A DNA stretch of 35,490 bases, from NCBI GenBank assembly GCA_026989935.1, contig JALSIN010000008.1, forward strand, positions 1 through 35,490. The letters run 5' to 3'. The notes under the pieces were generated by a model. It was not told where the DNA came from and ran no database searches. It saw only the letters and a program-made list of their open reading frames with translations. Of this stretch, positions 28,646 to 35,490 are shown one piece after another. Every line of letters starts with the position of its first letter. Positions within the stretch are counted from its first letter, which is position 1. Position numbers and translations under genes: made by a program. Source of the DNA: Polyangiaceae bacterium. Its GTDB lineage: Bacteria > Myxococcota_A > Polyangia > Nannocystales > Nannocystaceae.

Positions 28646-29302
28646 TTACTCCCCGAAGTAGAAGCCGATGGCCAGTCCGGTGATGACCGACTGCGCCATC
28701 GGGCGCCCCCTGGCGGCCGGGGTGGCCACGAGGTAGCCGACGTGGGGGGCCAGGAAGAAGCCGCCCGCGCGGTCAGGACGATAGCGCCGCGCGCCGGGGA
28801 AGAACGCGTAGGAGAGGTCGAGGGCGAAGATGGGGCCGCCGAAACCGGCCCGTCCTTCGCGCCCCGACTCGCGCACGGCGCCGCCGCCGACGCCCAGACT
28901 CGTCCTAAGTAGGAGATTTGCGCGGGGGATCGGGCGGAACGTACCATCGAGTAGGACTGCCCCCTGGCCGAGGCGCTGCATTGCACCGGGGTTCGCCCAA
29001 CCGAGGTGTCCCCACACGCGAAGACCCAGCGCAAGCCATGGGGTGACCACCTGCCCGACCGCGAGGGAACCGGCGGGGCCCGCGTGGGGGCGCGGTGTCT
29101 CGAGATCGCGCACCCGCGAGAAGGCGACGGCCGCGTCGAGGTCGGCCCGTACGAACCACCCCGAAATCCGTGGTGCGCGGGGGGCGTTTTCGGCGGCGGC
29201 GGCGGCCGGGGCAGCGGCTGCTTCGCCGGCCGGGGGCGCCCACGCCAGGAGGAACGAAAGGCCCGCGAACGTCCACGGGGGGGTGGGGAACGCGGGGCCC
29301 AT
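28646..29302 (-). CDS. Putative outer-membrane beta-barrel protein (218 aa)
   Basis: No named family recognised. The N-terminus is a signal peptide (hydrophobic TFAGLSFLLAWAPPAGEAAA, cleavage near AEA), followed by an Ala-rich stretch and then alternating amphipathic strands separated by Gly/charged turns: GWFVRADLDAAVAFSRV, VTPWLALGLRVWGHLG, NLLLRTSLGVGGGAV, GPIFALDLSYAFF, GGFFLAPHVGYLV and SVITGLAIGFYFGE. The final strand with aromatic residues fits an outer-membrane protein, although the last residue is Glu rather than Phe. It resembles small OmpW/OmpA-like barrels seen in many myxobacterial genomes. The ATG at 29302 follows a CATCCT hexamer by seven bases, a weak version of the leaderless pattern. 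It is divergent from the L,D-transpeptidase gene (101 bp) and convergent with the acidic protein. Confidence 0.7.
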   Translation of the reverse strand: MGPAFPTPPWTFAGLSFLLAWAPPAGEAAAAPAAAAAENAPRAPRISGWFVRADLDAAVAFSRVRDLETPRPHAGPAGSLAVGQVVTPWLALGLRVWGHLGWANPGAMQRLGQGAVLLDGTFRPIPRANLLLRTSLGVGGGAVRESGREGRAGFGGPIFALDLSYAFFPGARRYRPDRAGGFFLAPHVGYLVATPAARGRPMAQSVITGLAIGFYFGE

Positions 29303-29403
29303 GGGGGCGAGGATGGTGGATGCTCACGCGGCTCGCAAGACACCGGCGGGCACCGCTTGCCACGTTCCGTGCTCGTCATTACCTTTGCGGTTCCGCACGC
29401 ACC

Positions 29404-31005
29404 ATGCGCCCCAAGGTCCGCCGAATCGTCGATATGATCGGCTCGGCCCTCCTCGGCGGAGGTGTCGTGGCCGCTGGCTACGAGTTGGCGCGTGGCGGCG
29501 CGCCTGCCGGGTCGCAGGGGATGAGCGCCACCGCAGCGGTCCGTGCGGGCGCGGTGACCGATACGGACGCCGCGCCCGTGGCCGCCCCGGAGACGACGCC
29601 ACCTGCAGAGGCGGGGGCCGAGACGAGGGAAGACTCTGCGATGGAGGCGTTGCCCCCGTGGCGGCGGCCGGACGCTTCGGGGCGCTACACCGCGTTTCCA
29701 CCGATCTTCGAGGAACCGGCCCCTTTCGACGATGCGGCCGCCGCCAAGTTCGACGGGCACGGGCTCGTGACGAGCCTGGCGGTCATCGTGCGTGCGCGGG
29801 CGGATATCGAGTCTCCGATCGCCGGGATCGTCCGGTCGGGCACGCGCCTTCGCGTGCGTCTCGAGCCCGCCTTCGGCGGAGGCTGCAAACGAGGCTGGTA
29901 CGCCATCTTTCCGAGCGGTTGGATCTGCAAAGATGCCGGGTTCGCGGTGGGCAAGACCCCTCCAGACGATGCGGTGTTCCACGTCCCGGCGGCGAAGACC
30001 GACGAGGCGATGCCCTATGACTACTGGCGCGTCAAGGACTACATGACGCCCTTCTTCCATCGCCTGCCGAGCTACACGGAGCAGGATCGGGCGGACCGGG
30101 CCGGGCGCGCATGGTACGAGGCACATGGCACCGAGCCCATGCCCACCGATCCGTCGAAGCGGCCGAAGGACGTGCCGGCGGTGGTCAAGGAGTACATGAA
30201 CCCTGGGTACTGGATCACCCGGGCGGGCGAGGAGATCCACGCCAAACGGCGTTTCCTGCGGACGTTGCGCGGATCCTACGTGCGAAAGTACCAACTGCAC
30301 CAGCGCCCCGCGGCGGACTTTCGTGGCCTGGTCCTGCCCACGGGCGAGGAACTCCCCATCTATTTCATTCGGCGGGAGGTGGCCCTCGAAAAGCGGGAAG
30401 CCGAAGGCTCGGATGTCCTGGTCAAGACCGATGAGACTCTCGACCGCCTTTCGACCCATCCGTTCGTTCGTAAGATCCACATTGGCAACAAGGCTTACTA
30501 CGAGGATGAAAACGGCGTTTTGTTGCGAGCCTACGCCGTGTCCAAGGCGGAGAAGATCCCACGCCCGGTGGGGCTCGCTTCCGGCGATCGGTGGATTCAC
30601 GTGGATCTGTCGGAGCAGACCCTCGTGGCCTATGAGGGGGATCGCCCCGTGTTCGTCACGCTGGTCTCCACGGGCAAGAAGCCCGGCATGACTCCGACGG
30701 GGGTATTTCGCGTTCAGACCAAGCACATCGCCACCTCCATGCGCGACCAACCCGTCGAGGAGGAAGCCTACTCCATCGAAGACGTGCCCTGGACGCAGTA
30801 CTTCCACGCGAACGTCGCGCTCCATGGCGCGTTTTGGCACGCGGGCTTCGGCCTGGTTCGCAGCCACGGCTGCGTGAACCTCTCGCCGTCGGATGCGCGC
30901 TGGTTGTTCGGCTTTACGAGGCCGTCGTTGCCGCCAGGCTGGCACGCCGTGACCGCGAACACCCTCGGGCGCGATGAGGGGACCGTCGTGTACGTCACGG
31001 ATTAG
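29404..31005 (+). CDS. L,D-transpeptidase (YkuD) with SH3-like domain
   Basis: Predicted periplasmic enzyme of 533 residues that forms 3-3 peptidoglycan cross-links or attaches proteins to peptidoglycan. An N-terminal signal anchor (IGSALLGGGVVAAGYELA, 12-29) is followed by an Ala/Thr/Pro linker, a bacterial SH3-like domain (about 119-183, including VRARADIESPIAG and GWYAIFPSGWICK), a long middle region, and the YkuD domain from about residue 396 (WIHVDLSEQTLVAYEGDRP) to the catalytic motif HAGFGLVRSHGCVN, with SHGC at 487-490 and nucleophile Cys490. His481-like HAGFG and Arg in VRSHGC are conserved. ATG 29404 is taken; ATG 29434 just before the hydrophobic stretch is possible. Myxobacteria carry large members of this family. 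A TTACCTT hexamer lies about 18 bp upstream of the start. Confidence 0.9.
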   Translation: MRPKVRRIVDMIGSALLGGGVVAAGYELARGGAPAGSQGMSATAAVRAGAVTDTDAAPVAAPETTPPAEAGAETREDSAMEALPPWRRPDASGRYTAFPPIFEEPAPFDDAAAAKFDGHGLVTSLAVIVRARADIESPIAGIVRSGTRLRVRLEPAFGGGCKRGWYAIFPSGWICKDAGFAVGKTPPDDAVFHVPAAKTDEAMPYDYWRVKDYMTPFFHRLPSYTEQDRADRAGRAWYEAHGTEPMPTDPSKRPKDVPAVVKEYMNPGYWITRAGEEIHAKRRFLRTLRGSYVRKYQLHQRPAADFRGLVLPTGEELPIYFIRREVALEKREAEGSDVLVKTDETLDRLSTHPFVRKIHIGNKAYYEDENGVLLRAYAVSKAEKIPRPVGLASGDRWIHVDLSEQTLVAYEGDRPVFVTLVSTGKKPGMTPTGVFRVQTKHIATSMRDQPVEEEAYSIEDVPWTQYFHANVALHGAFWHAGFGLVRSHGCVNLSPSDARWLFGFTRPSLPPGWHAVTANTLGRDEGTVVYVTD

Positions 31006-31045
31006 CGCATGCTGCGCGGGCTTTTCGCCGAAGCCCCGGCGGGCG

Positions 31046-31051
31046 TATGAT
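31046..31051 (+). promoter_or_regulatory. Candidate -10 hexamer for the FKBP gene (leaderless type)
   Basis: TATGAT, one base from the sigma-70 consensus TATAAT, ends eight bases before ATG 31060, with GGGGGCCC between. This is the best single example of the pattern. TTTCGC 17 bp upstream is a poor -35. Confidence 0.5.
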
Positions 31052-31059
31052 GGGGGCCC

Positions 31060-31551
31060 ATGAACGTCGAAGAAGGATGCGTCGTCACCCTCACGTACGA
31101 TCTGACCACGGAAGACGGTGAGATCGTCGAAAGCTCGGACATCTCCGGCCCGATCTCGTTCATCGTCGGTCGGGGCGCGATCATCAAGGGCTTGGATCAA
31201 CGGCTCGTGGGCCTCGTCGTCGGCGATGAACGCGACTTCGAATTCGCCCCCGAGGAGGCGTTCGGCCGCGTGGAGGACGCCCCGATCCAGGTGATCCCGG
31301 CGTCGGAACTGCCCAAGGACGTGCCTCTCGAACCCGGTGCTCGCTTCGAGGCCAAGCTTCCGAACGGGCAGCCGATCATCTTGCAACTGGAAGAGAAGAC
31401 CGCCGAGGGCGCCAAGATGCGTGTACTCCACCCGCTCGCGGGGCGCCGGATCGGCATGTCGATCAAGGTCGAGGCGGTTCGGCCGGCCACGGCGGTCGAG
31501 CGGGAGACGGGGCGCGTGCAGACGAAGCCCCCGGTGCCGCCACCGCAGTAG
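31060..31551 (+). CDS. FKBP-type peptidyl-prolyl isomerase, SlyD-like
   Basis: Predicted cytoplasmic proline isomerase and chaperone. The 163 residues show the SlyD layout: an N-terminal FKBP half (VVTLTYDLTTEDGEIVESS; ISFIVGRGAIIKGLDQ), an inserted IF chaperone flap (FAPEEAFGRVEDAPIQVIP through ILQLEEKT), and the closing VLHPLAGRRIGMSIKVEAV, where HPLAG is a family hallmark. The C-terminal His-rich metal-binding tail of E. coli SlyD is absent, replaced by a short Thr/Pro tail. No signal peptide. It stands alone between the L,D-transpeptidase gene and the convergent BamA-like gene. The name slyD is withheld because the His tail is missing and several paralogous families exist. Confidence 0.92.
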   Translation: MNVEEGCVVTLTYDLTTEDGEIVESSDISGPISFIVGRGAIIKGLDQRLVGLVVGDERDFEFAPEEAFGRVEDAPIQVIPASELPKDVPLEPGARFEAKLPNGQPIILQLEEKTAEGAKMRVLHPLAGRRIGMSIKVEAVRPATAVERETGRVQTKPPVPPPQ

Positions 31552-31629
31552 GCCGATCGGATTGGTCGAGCCTTCCCGTCCTCGGCCGCGGGGCGCCGTG
31601 GGTGCCGGCGGCGGGCGGGGGGCCGTGGG

Positions 31630-34600
31630 TCAGAACGTCACGCCGACGTTGAACACGAACCGGCCGTTCGGATCGTCCGTCGATCGCACGTTGCCCGGCC
31701 AGATGGCGTTGGGGATCAACACCGCGTAGCCCAGAGCCACGGTTACGAGCCGAATATCGTACTTGATGAGGTTGATGCCGACGCTGCGCCGAAAGTCGCG
31801 CGAGAACCGGACCTGGCGCCAGCGCTGGGTGAGGATGCCGAAGTCGAAGAACAGCGAGTGGGCGAGGGAGCCACCGAACAGGTCGTGGACGGAGACCACC
31901 TGCAGCGCGATCGTCCCCAGCAGGCGGATGTGCCCGCCGACAGCGCGCGGCCGCAGGCGGACGAAGCCGAAGGCGTCGGTGACCTCCTCGATGTCCACGA
32001 GCATCGTCTGCGGCTCGATCCCCCGCAGGCCGAGGTCCTGGGTGCCGCCCCCGAAGTAGCGCCAGACCTCCGGGATCGACCGCGTCGAGGCGCCTGGTGC
32101 CGACGGCAGTACGATGGCGTGACCGTATCGCAGGCTGTACCGCACGTCGAGGCGGTCGTCCGTGCGGGGGATCGGGATGAAGTGTTGCCACGAGAGATCG
32201 AACTTGAGCCACCAGTCCCAGCCGCCGAGGTAGGGGCTCGCCAGCATCGCATCCACACTCGCCATGAAACCGTCGTGCGGGTTGAAGGCGTTGTCGATGC
32301 GTGTCAGTCGCACGCCGGTCTGGAAGGCGCCGGTATGATCCGGCACCACCGCCTGGCCCCGATCCACGACCGGACACGGGTCCGTCCCGCTCGCGCCGCA
32401 GCCCGTTCCCGCACCGAAGGCGGTTCGCACCAGATCTTTCGAGATGTTCGCCACCTGAAACAGGTACCCGCCATAGATCTGCCAGTGCCGGTCGATCGGC
32501 CACTGGATCTGCGTGTCGGACAACACGCTGGAGATCCGGCCCCGCGCCGGGGTGACGCGCTGCTGGACGTGGGCCGTGGTCGAGAAGGAAAGGGGGGTGG
32601 CGAACCAGTGGCGCCGCACGAGCGACGCCTGCGCACTGCGCTCGTAGCAGCTTTGCCCGGAACAGAGGCTGCGAAAGACGTTGAATCCCCAGTGCCCTTC
32701 GAGAGAAAGATCCCAACCAGTTCCAAATAGGTTCGGAAGGACGGGGCGCACGAAGACGTACAAGGGATCGAGCGTGGCGAGGCCGACCCCGAACGAAGGT
32801 CGCATGAACACGTCCTTGCTCTCGCGGATCGTGACCACGTGGTGCACGCGGCACTCGGCGTCCGGGTCGTCATCCGCATCACAGCCATCCGGGCGCGCCC
32901 GGATGTCCACGCCGTCGGTCACGCCCGTGGCGTCGAGGTTGCGCGCCGCTTTCTCCACCCGCGCGACGTCGTAGGGCGCCCCCTCTTTCCAGGCGATTTC
33001 ACGGCGCAGGACGTAGGGGCGCGTCTTGAAGTTTCCGCGCAGGAGGGTCGTCCCAAATACGCCGGGCCGACCCTCGTAAACGGCCACCTCGGTGTCTACC
33101 AGTGCCACGCCGCTACCGGGCCGGCAGATCGACGAGGACTCCACGAGCCGGTCGAGCCGTTCGGCACGGGCCACCGCACCGCCCTTCCCGGGCGCCACGA
33201 AGCGCACGTTCGCGTCGGCCACGGGGAAGCCGCTTCGCCGGTAGGCGCGCACGATGGCCAGCGCCGTGTCGCGTGCGAGCCCCGGTCGCAGGGGGATTCC
33301 GCCCACGCGCTCGTCGCCGCGGCGTCGCAAGGGTGTCTTTCGCATCATTCGTGGCAGACCCCAGCGGCCACCCGTCGCGGTGGGGACGCCTTCGAGGTTG
33401 CCCGTCGGAGGGATCGGCTCGGCCAGGTAGGTCAATCGCTCGTGCGGGGAGGTCACCACACGCGGACCGGGCTCGACGACCAGCCGCACGTAAAGTTTCA
33501 GGCGCGAGGTCCTTCGCAGGGCGTCGAGACCGCGCGGGTCGAGGGCCCGCTCGATCCAGGCGGGGCGGCCGGGTGTCTGCGAACGCGTGTCGAGGGTCAG
33601 GTGCGCGACCGCGTTCTCGTTCCAGGCATCGGGCCAGAAGCCGACCTCGATGTGGGCTCGGGCGCACAGGTAGCCCTCGTCGTGCAGCAGCGAGGCGATC
33701 GTGGCCAGATCGGAGCGCGCAATGGGGTCATCGAAGCGCCCGAGGCGTTTGAGTGCCCGTTTGCGAGAAAAGGCCCGTGTGACCCGATGGCGGACCTTTT
33801 CAGGGATCTCCGAGGGGATCTGCACCTCGAGCCTGGCGATGCGTCCCGGAGGGCCTTCGTCGATGCGGAACACCACGCGGACCGGGCCCTCGGCGCCAAA
33901 ATCGGGGATCGTGCCTTCCACCCGGGCGAGGGGGAAGCCGCGCGACTGATAGTAGACGCGCAGGTTCTCCGCTTCGCGTTCGAGGGCGGCCTGGGTGGGG
34001 GGCTCGCGGCGCTCGAACAGCTGCATCTGTTCGAGGAGACGGCGGTCGGAGATGTTCTCGTTGCCGAGGATGTCCACCCGCACCGCACGACCGAGCCGCA
34101 CGTCAACTTCGAGCGGAGGGCGGCCCTTGGGCGGTTTGCGTGGGGAAAAGGTCTCGTAGTTCGTTCGCACGCGCGCCGAGGGGTAGGGGAAGCGCAGCCC
34201 TCGCCGCGCCGCGCCGCCGGTGCCGAAGCGGCGCGTGACCGGCTCGGCCAACTCACGCTCGACGAGTTCGACGGCCCCTTCGATGTCTTCACGACGGACG
34301 CGCCGGGGGATCGGGAGGAACGGGCTGATCGTGGGCCGGAACAGGCGCGCGACCCAGCGGGCGTCCCGGGGGCCGAGGTTGCCTCGTACCTTCACATCCG
34401 AGGATCGCAGACGGTACGGGGGACCCAGGTCGAGCATCACCCAAAGGTCGGCCTCGTCCGGGGCGCGACCGCACGCGAACCCGAGCCGTACATCGGCGTG
34501 CAAGAACCCCTCGTCGAACAGGAACTTGCGCAGGCGTTCGAGCTCCGTCTGCTCCCACACGAGACAGGCGAGGTCGTCGTCGGCGCAGGCGGGGGGGCGT

Positions 34601-35490
34601 GGCGGATTGCGCAGCGCCTTGGGCTCGACACACTGGCCCAGGGCCACGGAGCCGGGGCGCGCCACCAGGGAGAGTGCGCGACGGACGCGGCGCTCGGGTA
34701 ACGGGGTCTCTCCGCGTACGCGGATGCGACGGATATACCGGCCCGGTTCGACCCGGACGACCAGCCGGCGGTTCGGATCGAGGGCGAAACGGGCGCGGTA
34801 GCCCAGAAGATGCAGAGCTTGGGCCATGGCGGCGGGGGTCACGAACGAGGCGTCGGCTCGGATACCCACCTGGGCCGCAATCGTTTCTTTCGTCTCACCG
34901 CGACGGAACTTGCCGGACAGGCGCACGCCCGAAAGGTCGGCGACGAGCAGCGCGCTGCGGACGTCGCCGATCCCGGTCGGCCATCCTTCGAGGGCCCAAC
35001 CGCCGCCGGGGTTCGGTGCCAGGACGATCCGGAAACCGCGTTCGGCCACGCCGTCGAGCACATAGATGGCCACGTCGAGGGGGAGCGTGGAAAACTGGAT
35101 GGAGAGCACCGTGCCCCGCAGTGCGTCGCGGACGGTCCCGCGTCCAACGACCCGCGCCCCGTGTCGTTCCAGGACCGCGACGGCGTCGGCGAGCGGGCCG
35201 AGCATGGGGCTCGCCGAGGTGGGGTCGCCGCGATCGGTTTCGTGTGTCGGCTCCGGGCTCGCTCGACCTTCGCCTCCGTCCGGCGTCGCGTGCTCGTCCG
35301 GGACGGAGGCGGGCGATGATCCGCCGTCGTCGTCCGGTGGCGGACGGGATTCGTCCCCCGTGTCGTCTCGGGGGCGGTCCGGTGGTTCTGCCGTCCCGTC
35401 GGGCGTGTCGCCGGGCTCGTCGCTTCGGTCGCGCGCGCTCGGTTTATCGCTATCGCGGCCCTCTTTTGCCGGGAGCGGATCCGATACGGT
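31630..35490 (-). CDS. Omp85/BamA-family outer-membrane protein (5' truncated)
   Basis: Outer-membrane assembly or translocation protein. The frame stays open from ATG 35205 to the window edge (95 more codons), so at least 1286 residues exist and the start is outside. The extension is Asp/Pro/Gly/Arg-rich and disordered. Next, near 35060-35100, is LSIQFSTLPLDVAIYVLDG, which resembles the N0/STN fold of secretins. POTRA-like repeats follow: RRIRVRGETPLPERRVRRAL (near 34720), SSDVKVRGNLGPRDARWV (near 34390), VRVDILGNENISDRRLLEQ (near 34070), IARLEVQIPSEIPEKVRHRV (near 33820) and FGTTLLRGNFKTRPYVLRRE (near 33040), with helical intervening segments. The C-terminal barrel (about 31630-32810) has LGLRGIE, equivalent to the conserved (V/L)RG(F/Y/I) loop motif, and ends FVFNVGVTF with the C-terminal Phe. 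BamA or TamA-type cannot be separated firmly; extra sequence in the POTRA region is unusual. Confidence 0.88.
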   Translation of the reverse strand, partial: TVSDPLPAKEGRDSDKPSARDRSDEPGDTPDGTAEPPDRPRDDTGDESRPPPDDDGGSSPASVPDEHATPDGGEGRASPEPTHETDRGDPTSASPMLGPLADAVAVLERHGARVVGRGTVRDALRGTVLSIQFSTLPLDVAIYVLDGVAERGFRIVLAPNPGGGWALEGWPTGIGDVRSALLVADLSGVRLSGKFRRGETKETIAAQVGIRADASFVTPAAMAQALHLLGYRARFALDPNRRLVVRVEPGRYIRRIRVRGETPLPERRVRRALSLVARPGSVALGQCVEPKALRNPPRPPACADDDLACLVWEQTELERLRKFLFDEGFLHADVRLGFACGRAPDEADLWVMLDLGPPYRLRSSDVKVRGNLGPRDARWVARLFRPTISPFLPIPRRVRREDIEGAVELVERELAEPVTRRFGTGGAARRGLRFPYPSARVRTNYETFSPRKPPKGRPPLEVDVRLGRAVRVDILGNENISDRRLLEQMQLFERREPPTQAALEREAENLRVYYQSRGFPLARVEGTIPDFGAEGPVRVVFRIDEGPPGRIARLEVQIPSEIPEKVRHRVTRAFSRKRALKRLGRFDDPIARSDLATIASLLHDEGYLCARAHIEVGFWPDAWNENAVAHLTLDTRSQTPGRPAWIERALDPRGLDALRRTSRLKLYVRLVVEPGPRVVTSPHERLTYLAEPIPPTGNLEGVPTATGGRWGLPRMMRKTPLRRRGDERVGGIPLRPGLARDTALAIVRAYRRSGFPVADANVRFVAPGKGGAVARAERLDRLVESSSICRPGSGVALVDTEVAVYEGRPGVFGTTLLRGNFKTRPYVLRREIAWKEGAPYDVARVEKAARNLDATGVTDGVDIRARPDGCDADDDPDAECRVHHVVTIRESKDVFMRPSFGVGLATLDPLYVFVRPVLPNLFGTGWDLSLEGHWGFNVFRSLCSGQSCYERSAQASLVRRHWFATPLSFSTTAHVQQRVTPARGRISSVLSDTQIQWPIDRHWQIYGGYLFQVANISKDLVRTAFGAGTGCGASGTDPCPVVDRGQAVVPDHTGAFQTGVRLTRIDNAFNPHDGFMASVDAMLASPYLGGWDWWLKFDLSWQHFIPIPRTDDRLDVRYSLRYGHAIVLPSAPGASTRSIPEVWRYFGGGTQDLGLRGIEPQTMLVDIEEVTDAFGFVRLRPRAVGGHIRLLGTIALQVVSVHDLFGGSLAHSLFFDFGILTQRWRQVRFSRDFRRSVGINLIKYDIRLVTVALGYAVLIPNAIWPGNVRSTDDPNGRFVFNVGVTF

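Noticed and set aside
28225-31431. 1068-residue open frame on the minus strand
   Set aside because: It crosses the acidic, barrel, L,D-transpeptidase and FKBP genes antisense, with repetitive Arg/Ser/Pro composition and no domain.

Overview
The window is about 35.5 kb of very GC-rich, densely coded bacterial DNA with no rRNA, tRNA, CRISPR array or insertion sequence that I can recognise. The gene content points to a Gram-negative, diderm bacterium: a BamA/Omp85 protein, an outer-membrane beta-barrel protein, several lipoproteins, type IV pilus motor ATPases and an L,D-transpeptidase. Giant DUF3857/transglutaminase proteins, Ser/Thr/Gly-rich lipoproteins with no attached domain and the high GC content would fit a myxobacterium-like lineage (Myxococcota, perhaps Nannocystis-like). 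That placement is inference from style, not from a marker gene. Both ends cut through genes: an LtaS-like phosphoglycerol transferase on the left and a BamA-like protein on the right.

Layout. 1-2638: 3' part of an LTA-synthase-like membrane sulfatase-fold enzyme. 2731-4678 (minus): mannose-1-phosphate guanylyltransferase (ManC) and undecaprenyl-diphosphatase (UppP). 4933-5118: tiny two-helix membrane protein. 5131-5235: 50-bp tandem duplication covering the 3' end of the next gene. 5197-7269 (minus): fused 3-hydroxyacyl-CoA dehydrogenase/enoyl-CoA hydratase. 7270-7688: AT-richer divergent intergenic region. 7689-7988: small Lys/Pro/GDAKA-repeat lipoprotein followed by a strong terminator. 8118-11600: rph-rdgB-dprE1-dprE2, all joined by 4-nt stop/start overlaps. 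11605-12489 (minus): UbiA-type decaprenyl-phosphate phosphoribosyltransferase, convergent with dprE2. 12651-20317: two giant tandem DUF3857/transglutaminase paralogues, the second without the catalytic residues. 20301-22013 (minus): pilB. 22164-23438: RlmI-type methyltransferase. 23526-24014 (minus): repeat lipoprotein. 24123-27931: pilT overlapping alaS. 27971-28630: acidic unknown protein. 28646-29302 (minus): putative outer-membrane barrel. 29404-31005: L,D-transpeptidase. 31060-31551: SlyD-like FKBP isomerase. 31630-35490 (minus): BamA/Omp85-like protein.

How it fits together. Most genes serve the envelope: lipid-carrier recycling (UppP), activated sugars (ManC and the DprE1/DprE2/UbiA set that makes polyprenyl-phospho-arabinose), peptidoglycan cross-linking (L,D-transpeptidase), outer-membrane assembly (Omp85) and pili (PilB/PilT). 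Housekeeping genes (rph, rdgB, alaS, rlmI, FKBP) are interleaved.

The most striking signal is regulatory. At least eight genes heading transcription units have a TANNNT -10-like hexamer ending only 7-9 nt before the start codon and no clear Shine-Dalgarno sequence. Internal genes overlap the preceding stop by 4 nt. This looks like widespread leaderless transcription. Other points of interest are a non-actinobacterial DPA pathway with Ala at the benzothiazinone-target Cys position of DprE1, the degenerate transglutaminase paralogue, the Omp85 protein with an N-terminal extension, and a perfect 32-bp palindrome at the left edge that may be an assembly artefact.
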